DNA of 64,000 nt from JBGQOJ01 sp052119585. GTDB lineage: Bacteria; Pseudomonadota; Alphaproteobacteria; Rhodobacterales; Rhodobacteraceae. The notes beneath the pieces were generated by a model. It searched no databases and was not told the origin of the DNA. It saw only the letters and a program-made list of their open reading frames with translations. Shown here in pieces: positions 17,115 through 25,457 of the stretch; the stretch's first letter is position 1, and each line of letters opens with the position of its first letter. The stretch covers positions 682,001 to 746,000 of the forward strand of contig NZ_JBGQOJ010000001.1 in the NCBI RefSeq assembly GCF_052119585.1. The letters run 5' to 3'. The position numbers were made by a program, and so were the translations under genes.

Positions 17115-18781
17115 GCCGCCTCCTTCTTGGATGTCTTGGGGTCTTTTCCGTGCTCATATTCCTCAAGAAAATCGAGCACCTCCTGCCGGTAGTGGTAGTA
17201 GTCCGGATGTTCCAGCAGGGCCTTTCGGGTGCGGGGGCGGGGCAGTTTCACATCGACGATCTTGCCGATCGTTGCCTGCGGGCCATTGGTCATCATCACC
17301 ACGCGGTCGGCCAACAAGATCGCCTCGTCCACGTCATGGGTGACGCAAACGGTTGTCACCTTGGTCCGCGACCAGACCTCCATCAGAACCTCTTGCAGCT
17401 CCCAGCGGGTCAGGCTGTCCAGCATGCCGAATGGTTCATCCAGCAGCAACAGCTTGGGCGACAGGGCAAAGGCCCGTGCGATACCGACGCGCTGCTTCAT
17501 GCCGTTCGACATATCGACGGCCTGTTTGTCCATCGCATCACCTAGCCCGACGCGCTCCAGATAGTATTCCACCACATCCTGACGCTCCGCCTGACTGGCC
17601 GTCGGGTAAACGCGGTCAACGCCGATGGCGACGTTCTGTTTGGCGGTCAACCACGGGAACAGGCTGGGCGACTGGAACACAACCGCACGTTCCGGGTCGG
17701 CGCCCTGAATATGCGTGCCGTCCAGTTTGATCGCGCCAGAGCTGATCTCGTTCAATCCCGCCGTCATCGTCAGAACAGTTGACTTGCCACATCCTGAATG
17801 ACCGATCAGGCTTACAAACTCGCCCTTCTTCAGTTTCAGGTCGAAATTCTCGACCACCGTCAGCGGCCCTTTCGGGGTCGGGTAGACCTTGTTCAGCTGG
17901 CTGTAGTCCAGATACCGATCCTCCAGCCCGCCTTCCATCGCCTTGGCAACAACCGCAGGAACCGAGTGGATCGCTGTGACATTGGGCAGGCTGCGGGTTT
18001 CTTCGACTTTGGCCGCGATCCCGACATCCATCAGATATTTGGTGACCTCTGCCCGCAAGGTCTTGAACCGCGCATCGCTGTTCATCGCCGTCCGGTCGCG
18101 GGGGCGTGACAAAGTGACGGTAAATTCCGCCCCAAGAGTGCCATCGGGGTTCAGTGCGATAATGCGGTCGGCCAGAACAATGGCCTCGTCCACATCGTTT
18201 GTGATCAGAACCACCGTCTTGCGCTCTTGCTCCCAGATCGCCTCGATCTCGTCCGCCAGGTTCGCGCGGGTCAGGGCGTCAAGCGCCGAAAGCGGCTCGT
18301 CCAGCAGCAGAACCTCCGGGTCCATCGCAAGGGCGCGGGCGACAGAGACGCGCTGGCGCATCCCGCCCGACAGTTCAGACGGGCGGCGGTCTGCGGCATG
18401 TGACAGGCCAACCATACCGATGTAATGCGCAACCTTTGCCGCGCGCTCTGCCCGGCTCAATCCGGGAAAAACCGAATTCACCGCAAGCGCAACATTGCCG
18501 GCCACCGTCAGCCACGGCATCAGAGAATAGCTTTGAAACACCAGCCCGCGTTCCGGCCCCGGCCCGGTGATAGGCTGCCCCTTGAACAGCGCGGCGCCTT
18601 TGTCTGGCGTCTCCAGTCCGGCCATCAGATTGATTAGCGTCGTCTTGCCGGTGCCAGAGAAGCCAAGAATGGCCACGAACTCGCCGTCTTTGACCTTCAG
18701 GTCGATACCCTTCAGGATATGAGAGACATTTGTGCCCACCCCGTAGGATTTGCAGGCGCCTTGAAGTTCCAGAATATCCAT
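17111..18781 (-). CDS. nrtC: nitrate ABC transporter ATPase, fused tandem NrtC/NrtD-type domains
   Basis: This 556-residue protein contains two complete nucleotide-binding domains. The first has Walker A LGFSGTGKTTLIN, signature LSGGMRQRVSVARAL and Walker B VLLLDEPLSALD. The second starts near residue 290 with Walker A IGHSGCGKSTVLT, signature MSNGMKQRVGIARAF and Walker B LLLLDEPFGMLD. In cyanobacteria the two ATPases are separate proteins (NrtC with a fused binding domain, and NrtD); here both are in one chain and no binding domain is attached. It would power NrtB for nitrate or nitrite import. It lies 5 bases after nrtB and overlaps nirB by 4 bases. Confidence 0.9.
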   Translation of the reverse strand: MDILELQGACKSYGVGTNVSHILKGIDLKVKDGEFVAILGFSGTGKTTLINLMAGLETPDKGAALFKGQPITGPGPERGLVFQSYSLMPWLTVAGNVALAVNSVFPGLSRAERAAKVAHYIGMVGLSHAADRRPSELSGGMRQRVSVARALAMDPEVLLLDEPLSALDALTRANLADEIEAIWEQERKTVVLITNDVDEAIVLADRIIALNPDGTLGAEFTVTLSRPRDRTAMNSDARFKTLRAEVTKYLMDVGIAAKVEETRSLPNVTAIHSVPAVVAKAMEGGLEDRYLDYSQLNKVYPTPKGPLTVVENFDLKLKKGEFVSLIGHSGCGKSTVLTMTAGLNEISSGAIKLDGTHIQGADPERAVVFQSPSLFPWLTAKQNVAIGVDRVYPTASQAERQDVVEYYLERVGLGDAMDKQAVDMSNGMKQRVGIARAFALSPKLLLLDEPFGMLDSLTRWELQEVLMEVWSRTKVTTVCVTHDVDEAILLADRVVMMTNGPQATIGKIVDVKLPRPRTRKALLEHPDYYHYRQEVLDFLEEYEHGKDPKTSKKEAA

Positions 18782-18786
18782 GATGC

Positions 18787-19869
18787 CTACCTGTTCGTCG
18801 AGAAGGTGAAAAGCGACTGGATCGCAAACATCATGCGGTCCAGCATGAACCCGATGATGCCGATGGTCAGAACCGCGACCATGATTTTTGCCAGCGACTG
18901 CGACGATCCGTTCTGGAATTCGTCCCAGACGAATTTCCCCAGACCGGGGTTCTGCGCCAGCATTTCTGCGGCGATCAGCACCATCCAGCCAACGCCCAAA
19001 GACAGACGCAATCCGGTAAAGATCAACGGCAGGGCCGAGGGCAATACCAGCTTGGTGATCTTGGTCCATGTGCCCAGTTTCAGAACCTTGCCGACGTTCA
19101 CCAGATCCTTGTCGATGCTGGCAACGCCCAGTGCGGTGTTGATCAGCGTCGGCCAAAGAGAGCAAAGCGTGACGGTGATGGCCGAGGTCAGGAAGGATTT
19201 CGAAAACATCCCGTCGTTGGTGACATAGGTGGCCGATACAACCATCGTGACGATCGGCAGCCAGGCAAGCGGCGAGACCGGTTTGAAAATCTGGATCAAC
19301 GGATTGAATGCCGCGTTGGTCGTTGGCGAAAGCCCCATGGCAATGCCCAGAGGAACGGCAATGGCTGTGCCGATCAGAAAGCCGAAAAACACGGTTTTGA
19401 TCGAGGTCCAGATCTGGTCGTAATACGTCGGCTTGCCGGTGAATTCGCGGAATTTCACCTGATCTTCGTTGCCGGCGGCAACCAACTTTGCGTTGCGGTC
19501 ATCCTGACGTTCCATGAACGCCGCCTTTTTCGCCCACTCGCGATTGGCGTCCGCATGCAGGTTTTCAACCTGTTCCCACACGGCCAAAGGACCGGGGATC
19601 GCACCAAGAGAGGTCTGGACCGTGGGTGCCAGCACCGACCACAGGGCCAGAAAGCCCGCGATAGACATCATCGGCACACCCAAAAGGCGCCATATGTCCT
19701 TCAGCTGTGCCCGCGGATTGTCGCCCGCCGTTGCCTTCAGAAGCGGCGTGATCCAGGCGATGCCAAAAACTTTGAACCAGGCGTCGGCCTTGTTGATGCG
19801 GGTGAACAAGCGGGCGCGGCGAGCATCCTTGGCCGCTTGCGTTGCGAAATCGGGGTCGACGGTGGTCAT
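18787..19869 (-). CDS. nrtB: nitrate ABC transporter permease
   Basis: This 360-residue inner-membrane protein is of the SsuC/NrtB type. It has a long cytoplasmic N-terminal stretch, a hydrophobic segment VPMMSIAGFLALWSVL, a periplasmic insertion of about 70 charged residues, then the permease core with IGTAIAVPLGIAMGLS, the EAA-type loop around VASIDKDLVNVGKVLKLG, and SLGVGWMVLIAAEML. The start at 19869 is preceded by a GAGGAT box; an in-frame ATG 30 bases further up lacks one. It stands between nrtA and the fused ATPase in the same operon. Confidence 0.92.
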   Translation of the reverse strand: MTTVDPDFATQAAKDARRARLFTRINKADAWFKVFGIAWITPLLKATAGDNPRAQLKDIWRLLGVPMMSIAGFLALWSVLAPTVQTSLGAIPGPLAVWEQVENLHADANREWAKKAAFMERQDDRNAKLVAAGNEDQVKFREFTGKPTYYDQIWTSIKTVFFGFLIGTAIAVPLGIAMGLSPTTNAAFNPLIQIFKPVSPLAWLPIVTMVVSATYVTNDGMFSKSFLTSAITVTLCSLWPTLINTALGVASIDKDLVNVGKVLKLGTWTKITKLVLPSALPLIFTGLRLSLGVGWMVLIAAEMLAQNPGLGKFVWDEFQNGSSQSLAKIMVAVLTIGIIGFMLDRMMFAIQSLFTFSTNR

Positions 19870-19903
19870 TTGGATATCCTCGGATGGGGGATTTGGCAAA
19901 GGG

Positions 19904-19931
19904 GCCAGCCCGCCGATAAATGCGGACTGGC
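19904..19931 (-). terminator. intercistronic hairpin between nrtA and nrtB
   Basis: The nrtA-nrtB spacer transcript folds into a 10-bp stem (GCCAGUCCGC with GCGGGCUGGC, one G-U pair) around an 8-base loop, 9 bases after the nrtA stop. No U run follows, so it is more likely a stabilising 3' end for the nrtA message than a terminator. This mirrors the hairpin after urtA, also located just after a binding-protein gene. Confidence 0.6.
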
Positions 19932-19940
19932 GGCAGCGTT

Positions 19941-21305
19941 TCAGCCTTGAACCTTGTTCCCAACGACGGTCTGGTTGCCCTTTAGGCCAATCGGCAGGCT
20001 GTCGATGTAGGCGTTGGGCGTGCGGCCATCATAGGGGATGCCGTCGATGATATCGGCGGTCACAGGGCGGTAGCCGTCTGTATCCCAGGGAAAGTCCGCC
20101 TCGTTCGCCATGCCATCCTCAACCAGCAGCTTTGCGGCCTCGATATAGATGTCGGCGCGGTAAACCGATTTGGCGACATCGTCATACCAGGTGTCGGGCT
20201 TGCCTTCGGCAATCTGGCCCCAGCGGCGCATCTGCGTCAGATACCAGACCGCGTCAGAGGCATAGGGATATGTGGCAAAGTAACGGAAGAAGACGTTGAA
20301 ATCGGGAACGTCCCGCGTGTCGCCCTTTTCGTATTCGAACGTGCCGGTCATAGAGTTCGCGATCACTTCGGCATCGGCCCCGACATATTCCGACCGGGCC
20401 AGAATCTCGACCGCCTCTGCGCGGTTCGCGTTCTGGTTTTCATCAAGCCATATCGCCGCGCGGATCAGTGCCTTTGTCAAAGCCAGCGTGGTGTTCGGGT
20501 TTTCCTCGGCAAAGGCCTTGGTGATGCCGAACACCTTTTCGGGGTTGTTCTTCCATATCTCGTAATCTGTGACCACAGGCACACCGATGCCCTTGAACAC
20601 CGCCTGCTGGTTCCACGGCTCGCCCACGCAATATCCAAGGATTGTTCCGGCTTCCAAAGTCGCGGGCATCTGTGGCGGTGGCGTGACCGACAGCAATACC
20701 TCTGCGTCGATCTGGCCACTGACATTTTCGGTGCTGTAGTAGCCCGGCTTTATCCCGCCAGCCGCAAGCCAGTAGCGCAATTCATAGTTGTGGGTGGAAA
20801 CGGGAAACACCATGCCCATGTTGAACGGCTTGCCCTGATCGCGGTAGCTGTCAACGACGGGCTTCAGGGCGGTCGCGCTGATCGGGTGCACCGGTTTGCC
20901 GTCCGCTTGCGACGGGATATTGGGACGCATCTCGGCCCAGACCTCGTTCGAGACGGTGATCGCGTTTCCGTTCAGGTCCATCGAGAAGGGCGTGATGATG
21001 TCCGCCTTTGTGCCATACCCGATTGTCGCCGCCAGCGGCTGGCCGGCCAGCATATGCGCCCCGTCCAGTTCGCCGTCGATGACACGGTCCAGCAGAACCT
21101 TCCAGTTTGCCTGAGGTTCCAGTGTGACGAACAGCCCTTCGTCCTCGAAGTAACCGTTTTCATAGGCAACAGCCAAAGGCGCCATATCTGTCAGCTTGAT
21201 AAATCCGAACTTCAGTTCGTCTTTCTCAAGATCCAGAATTTCGGCCCATGCCGGCAATGCAACGCTTACCGACATCACCAAGGCCAGTTTCAATGTCTGT
21301 TTCAT
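19941..21305 (-). CDS. nrtA: nitrate ABC transporter substrate-binding protein
   Basis: This 454-residue protein has a signal peptide (MKQTLKLALVMSVSVALPAWA) and a CmpA/NrtA-type periplasmic domain: LKFGFIKLTDMAPLAVAYENG, GELDGAHMLAGQPLAATIG, and CVGEPWNQQAV, the latter being a nitrate-pocket segment shared with NasS encoded just upstream. No lipobox is evident, so it is probably soluble in the periplasm. It is the first gene after the NasT-type leader and terminator, so nitrate-dependent antitermination would control it and all downstream genes. It lies 249 bases after the nasS stop. Confidence 0.93.
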   Translation of the reverse strand: MKQTLKLALVMSVSVALPAWAEILDLEKDELKFGFIKLTDMAPLAVAYENGYFEDEGLFVTLEPQANWKVLLDRVIDGELDGAHMLAGQPLAATIGYGTKADIITPFSMDLNGNAITVSNEVWAEMRPNIPSQADGKPVHPISATALKPVVDSYRDQGKPFNMGMVFPVSTHNYELRYWLAAGGIKPGYYSTENVSGQIDAEVLLSVTPPPQMPATLEAGTILGYCVGEPWNQQAVFKGIGVPVVTDYEIWKNNPEKVFGITKAFAEENPNTTLALTKALIRAAIWLDENQNANRAEAVEILARSEYVGADAEVIANSMTGTFEYEKGDTRDVPDFNVFFRYFATYPYASDAVWYLTQMRRWGQIAEGKPDTWYDDVAKSVYRADIYIEAAKLLVEDGMANEADFPWDTDGYRPVTADIIDGIPYDGRTPNAYIDSLPIGLKGNQTVVGNKVQG

Positions 21306-21339
21306 TTCGGTTTCCTTTTGCGGCGCCTGAAATCAGGCC

Positions 21340-21395
21340 AAAAAAAAGCCGCTCGATCCAATCCGCTGGGAGGCGCGGACAGATCGAGCGGCTTT
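21340..21395 (-). terminator. leader terminator upstream of nrtA (attenuator)
   Basis: On the minus-strand transcript the arms AAAGCCGCUCGAUC and GAUCGAGCGGCUUU form a perfect 14-bp stem, with an inner UCCGC/GCGGA stem in the loop, followed by a U8 tract. It ends about 35 bases before the nrtA start codon. A textbook intrinsic terminator placed 5' of the operon's first gene implies default transcription stop unless an antiterminator forms. The upstream arm overlaps the hexaloop hairpin annotated separately, so the two are mutually exclusive. Confidence 0.9.
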
Positions 21396-21420
21396 GCTCA
21401 TTTTCTCTCGTCATCGAGAG
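21386..21420 (-). promoter_or_regulatory. ANTAR-type dual hairpin antiterminator (NasT target)
   Basis: Two short hairpins follow each other in the RNA. The first is CUCUC/GAGAG with loop GAUGAC (21405-21420). After an AAAA linker comes GAGC/GCUC with hexaloop AAAGCC (21386-21399), which has the A1 and G4 loop bases known for RNA targets of ANTAR proteins. The first loop has G4 but not A1, and could alternatively be a tetraloop. The second hairpin shares bases with the terminator's 5' arm, so NasT binding would free transcription into nrtA. Structure is seen; the NasT role is inferred from nasST directly upstream. Confidence 0.75.
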
Positions 21421-21554
21421 GATTACCGTATCAGACCAACATCGCCCTGACCGTGTTAAGATCAATAAACAGGAATTGCTGCCGTGCCGCGAGAACTTTC
21501 GCAGTTGCAGCAATTGCACCGGCGAAGGTTTCTTTGTTGCCCAAAAATGAAGCG

Positions 21555-22730
21555 CTAAATTTGGGCGATGTCGAAGATTTGGCCATCAAAAAAGGCATCG
21601 GGGCCCAGAATCATGTTCCCCCGCAAGGACGCGACCGGCTGCGCGACTTTCATCACACCTTCTATTTTCTCAGAGGCTCCGGGCATATCGGCGCCGATGC
21701 CGGTCAGGGCATCACGGTAAAGATCGGACCGGAAACAGGCCCGCGCAGTCGCAATCGCGGTCTCGCGGTCAATACCGTTGCGCGCGGCGATTTTCGTCGC
21801 GATCCACGCCGCCTGTGACCGCCACGGAAAGGTGGCTGCCCCGTCAAAGAATGTCAGGAACCGGTCAACCTGTGTTCCAAGACCCCTTGGTTTGGTTACG
21901 ATATGGCCCAACAGCGCGCGTTCGATGATCTGATCGGAAATATCGACATACTGGCTGCGGCCCAACAGATCCGAGGCGACGCCGCGATTGCCGGTCTCTG
22001 CCAGCCACCTGCTGGCCCGCCAGACCGCCCGCATCAACGCGCGGGTGGTTGTGGGGTGATCCTCGGTCCAGTCGTGGCGCACCGCCAGAACCTTTTCCGG
22101 CGCAAATCCCCAGATCGCACAGCCGGGCAGGACAAGCTCTGCCACACCCGTCTCGACCGCGATTGACCCCCAGGGCTCGCCGACGCAAAACGCGTCGATC
22201 TCTCCTGCGGCCATGGCATCGGCCATGCGCGGCGGCGGAATGGTTTTCACATCCAGTTCATTCGGCGTGCTAAGGCCCAAGGCTCCCAGCCAGTGATACA
22301 AAAGTTCGGCATGCATCGAAAACGGGAACGGCACGCCAATGCGCAGCCGCCGCTTTGTGGCGTGGATCAGGTGTTGCCCGGTTCCGCGCGGGTCCAGGAA
22401 CCCGCCTTGCCAGCCGCCCTGCCGCATGGCTGCGGCCAACTGCGGTGACACCCCGATCACGTTGCCGTTCACCGACAGGACCATCAGCGCGTCAAGCCGC
22501 GTCGGCAAGCCACCCAGACCAAGCGACATTGCAATAGGGACCGGTGACAGCATATGTGCCGCGTCCAGTTGCCCAAGCGCCAGCATATCGCGCAGTGCCG
22601 ACCATGAGGGATGCTTGACCAGATTCAGGCGCAGGCCTTCTTCCTCGGCAAAACCCAATTCGTGGGCGACCACCAAGGGGGCGCAGTCAACCAACGGCAT
22701 GAACCCGCATGTCACTTGTGTCAGGCTCAT
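21555..22730 (-). CDS. nasS: cytoplasmic nitrate sensor NasS (NrtA-like without signal peptide)
   Basis: This 391-residue protein is homologous to NrtA but lacks any signal peptide, starting MSLTQVTCGFMPLVDCAPLVV. It keeps the ligand-pocket segments, for example AHMLSPVPIAMSLGLGG and AFCVGEPWGSIAVETG. In Azotobacter and Paracoccus, NasS holds NasT inactive until nitrate or nitrite binds. The start overlaps the nasT stop by 4 bases, so a stoichiometric NasT-NasS complex is expected. An alternative reading as a transporter subunit is unlikely without a secretion signal. Confidence 0.9.
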   Translation of the reverse strand: MSLTQVTCGFMPLVDCAPLVVAHELGFAEEEGLRLNLVKHPSWSALRDMLALGQLDAAHMLSPVPIAMSLGLGGLPTRLDALMVLSVNGNVIGVSPQLAAAMRQGGWQGGFLDPRGTGQHLIHATKRRLRIGVPFPFSMHAELLYHWLGALGLSTPNELDVKTIPPPRMADAMAAGEIDAFCVGEPWGSIAVETGVAELVLPGCAIWGFAPEKVLAVRHDWTEDHPTTTRALMRAVWRASRWLAETGNRGVASDLLGRSQYVDISDQIIERALLGHIVTKPRGLGTQVDRFLTFFDGAATFPWRSQAAWIATKIAARNGIDRETAIATARACFRSDLYRDALTGIGADMPGASEKIEGVMKVAQPVASLRGNMILGPDAFFDGQIFDIAQI

Positions 22731-23311
22731 TTCAACAAATCCGCTGCTGTAACCAACGCCTCGGCCACGTCGGCCACCTTGCGGCCCTGATCCATCGCCG
22801 TCTTGCGCAACAACCCGTATGCCTCTTCCTCCGAGCATCCCTTTGCTTGCATCAAAAGACCCTTTGCGCGGTCGATTGTCTTGCGCTCTGACAGGGCGGC
22901 CTTGGCGGCCTTCAGCTCTGTGCGCATCTGCGAATACATGTGGAACCGCGCAATCGCGGCATCAAGGATCGGCTTGATCCGTTCCGGTTTCAGCCCGTCG
23001 ACGACATAGGCGCTTAGCCCCGCCTGAATGGCGGCTTTGGTCAGCTCGTGATCAGACCGGTCGACAAACATCGCCACGGGGCGCTCGAACGCGCCGGATG
23101 CCAGCGTCAGCTCTTCAAGAACATCGCGGTTCGGATGCGCCACATCGATCAGCACCAGATCGGGGTTCCGGTTGGCGATCTGACGCGCAAGGCCGGTATC
23201 TTCGGCAATCACAAAGATAGAGTAATCACCTGCCTCGTGCAGACTGTCGACGATCAGCTTGGCACGATCGACGTTCGGCTCGACAATAACGATGGAAAGT
23301 TTGGGGTGCAT
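22727..23311 (-). CDS. nasT: ANTAR-domain antiterminator NasT
   Basis: This 194-residue response-regulator-like protein has a receiver-type domain (residues 1-120, with D56 in DLVLIDVAHPN at the phosphoacceptor position) and a C-terminal ANTAR RNA-binding domain from about residue 130 (AALSERKTIDRAKGLLMQ, then CSEEEAYGLLRKTAMDQ). It should bind the hexaloop hairpins in the nrtA leader and prevent termination when NasS senses nitrate. The ATG at 23311 starts MHPKLSIVIVEP. Its own promoter must lie between 23312 and the end of the upstream gene at 23484. Confidence 0.93.
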   Translation of the reverse strand: MHPKLSIVIVEPNVDRAKLIVDSLHEAGDYSIFVIAEDTGLARQIANRNPDLVLIDVAHPNRDVLEELTLASGAFERPVAMFVDRSDHELTKAAIQAGLSAYVVDGLKPERIKPILDAAIARFHMYSQMRTELKAAKAALSERKTIDRAKGLLMQAKGCSEEEAYGLLRKTAMDQGRKVADVAEALVTAADLLK

Positions 23312-23483
23312 GCTGTGCCGCCTGATACGTGCGTCCCTTTGACATCCCGCTCTGCGCAGGCTCAACGGAAAACCTGCACAAAACGCGCCTGATCCAACGG
23401 TATTGCCCTTAACGAGCCGTTATTTCGGCAATTGCCCTTGAATTAGGCGTTTCGTAAAAAGTTCGGGAATATCACAGCGCCTC

Positions 23484-25376
23484 CTACTTTCGTGGCATAT
23501 CGCTGTTTCGTTGCGCACGCCGCTGCGCCGCAATGCGGTAGGGTGCATTGGGGGCGCCATATCCACGATAATCCCCGCGACGTTCGACGATTTCAAAGAA
23601 ATGACCATCGCCATGAGACTGGCTGTAAAGCTGGTAAAAGGCGCCGCGTTCGTCACAGTCATACAGGATATTCGCAGCCTTCATCGCGGCGACATCATCT
23701 TCGGGCAAACCGAAACGGGCGGTCAGGTCGGCATAGTAATTGGCCGAAATCTGCAAGGTCGCGAACCCGTTCTTTGCCAGCTTGGCCGCCGTCGCAAAGA
23801 TATCGTCGGTCGCAAAGGCCACATGCTGCACGCTTGACCCGAAGCTGTCCGCGATGAACCGACCCGCCAAGGTGCGGTGTGTTTCCGCGCCGTTCAATGT
23901 CAGTCGCAGTCCGCCATCGGGGCTTTCGATTGCTTGCGACCGGACAAGCCCGCCCGGATCGACAACATCCACCATCGGTGATTTTCCAAGGTCAAAAATC
24001 GACGTGTAGAACAAAGCCCAGGTCAGCATTTCATCGTAGTTCATCGTTTGCGCCAGATGGTCGATCCGGTGCAACCCTGCATCCTTGCCGGTGCTGGCGG
24101 CCTCGACCGGCTTGAATTCGATGTCCCATACCTTTGACAGATCGGTCTTGTCGTCGATGAAATGTATGACCCCACCCCCGACACCACGGATCGCGGGGAT
24201 AGACAGTTCTCCCGGCCCCACGGGCTGCGTGAACGTCGCAGCCCCCAACGCCTGTGCGCGTTCCACGGTTGCCGCGGCGTTTTCAACGCGCAGTCCGATG
24301 TCGCAGACCGATGTTCCATGCGTCAGATACGATGAATGGGCAAAACCCTCCGGCTCGGTGTTGACGACGATATTGATTCCGCCCTGCCGCCACAGCGTCA
24401 CGTCCTTGTGGATATGCTGCGCCGCGCGATCGAACCCCAACGTCTGCAACGTCAACCCAAGACCCTCGGCATCCTGCGGCGAGGCGGCGAACTCTATAAA
24501 CTCTACCCCTTCGGCCCGAACGCGGTCCGGCATCGCGGGAACCTCTATCGCGATGCCCGGCTCCAGGCGCTTGACCTGATCCATCAGGAACAAAAGCGAG
24601 CGATGACCATCGATGGCAATCGCCCTGGGGCTGCCGCCGCGGAACTGGTCATTGAAAATCTCGAGGCTTAGCGGGCCGTCATAGCCGGTTGCCGCCACGG
24701 CGCGCATGAAATCCACGACGGCTAGGTCGCCTTCTCCGGGCATATTGCGAAAGTGACGCGACCAATAAAGCAGGTCCATTTCGATCAGGGGCGCGTCTGC
24801 CAGCTGGACAAAGAAGATCTTGTCGCCCGGAATGGACCGGATGCTTTCCGGCGACAACTTGCGCCCCAGCGTGTGAAAACTGTCAAGGATCAGGCCGATG
24901 TTCGGGTGATCGGCGCGGCGCACGACTTCCCATGCATCACGATGATCATTGATGTGCTTGCCCCAGGCCAGCGCCTCGAACCCGACCCGCAGACCACGGC
25001 TGGCCGCGCGTGCGCCCAGTTCGGCAAAGTCATCGGCGGTGCGATCTATCCCGCCAAGGCTGTCGGGGTGGACGGTGGAACAGACCAACACCAGATCGGT
25101 GCCCAGCTCCTGCATCAGGTCGAATTTGCGCTCTGCGCGATCAAAGGCACGGGCGCGCAGCGGGGCGGGCAGACCTTCGAAATCGCGGAACGGCTGGAAC
25201 AGCATGATTTCCAACCCGTGATCGCGCACCATGCGCCCCACATCCTGCGGAGAGCCATCGAAGGCGATGAAATCCTGCTCGAATATCTCGATCCCATCAT
25301 ACCCGGCGGCGGCAATGGCAGTCAGCTTCTCGCGCAGGTCGCCAGCAATCGAAACGGTGGCTATAGAGGTCTTCAT
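23484..25376 (-). CDS. quiC: 3-dehydroshikimate dehydratase, QuiC type, fused to HPPD-like domain
   Basis: This 630-residue enzyme should convert 3-dehydroshikimate to protocatechuate. The N-terminal TIM barrel (to about residue 275) has the metal ligands at the same numbers as the characterised Pseudomonas enzyme: E134 in GFEALAWG, D165 in LDSFHTL, Q191 in VQLADAP and E239 in LSLEIFND. The C-terminal half, from about residue 290, is a two-module vicinal-oxygen-chelate domain like 4-hydroxyphenylpyruvate dioxygenase (DHLAQTMNYDEMLTW, VQHVAFATDDIF, FFEIVERRGDYRGYGAPN). Fused forms of this kind are known for quinate-degrading bacteria. It is the last gene of the aroE-TRAP group, 81 bases downstream of aroE. 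Not true HPPD, because of the N-terminal dehydratase. Confidence 0.92.
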   Translation of the reverse strand: MKTSIATVSIAGDLREKLTAIAAAGYDGIEIFEQDFIAFDGSPQDVGRMVRDHGLEIMLFQPFRDFEGLPAPLRARAFDRAERKFDLMQELGTDLVLVCSTVHPDSLGGIDRTADDFAELGARAASRGLRVGFEALAWGKHINDHRDAWEVVRRADHPNIGLILDSFHTLGRKLSPESIRSIPGDKIFFVQLADAPLIEMDLLYWSRHFRNMPGEGDLAVVDFMRAVAATGYDGPLSLEIFNDQFRGGSPRAIAIDGHRSLLFLMDQVKRLEPGIAIEVPAMPDRVRAEGVEFIEFAASPQDAEGLGLTLQTLGFDRAAQHIHKDVTLWRQGGINIVVNTEPEGFAHSSYLTHGTSVCDIGLRVENAAATVERAQALGAATFTQPVGPGELSIPAIRGVGGGVIHFIDDKTDLSKVWDIEFKPVEAASTGKDAGLHRIDHLAQTMNYDEMLTWALFYTSIFDLGKSPMVDVVDPGGLVRSQAIESPDGGLRLTLNGAETHRTLAGRFIADSFGSSVQHVAFATDDIFATAAKLAKNGFATLQISANYYADLTARFGLPEDDVAAMKAANILYDCDERGAFYQLYSQSHGDGHFFEIVERRGDYRGYGAPNAPYRIAAQRRAQRNSDMPRK

Positions 25377-25457
25377 GATACTTCTCTGCCTTGCATTATG
25401 GGGATCGACCCCTTCATTGGCGCGCGCTCAGACGAAAGGTATCGGGTTACTTGCAAA

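Noticed and set aside
21507..21520. GG-N10-GC resembling a sigma-54 promoter upstream of nrtA
   Set aside because: Only the GG and GC doublets fit; the surrounding bases do not match the TGGCAC-N5-TTGC consensus, and rpoN is not present in the neighbourhood.
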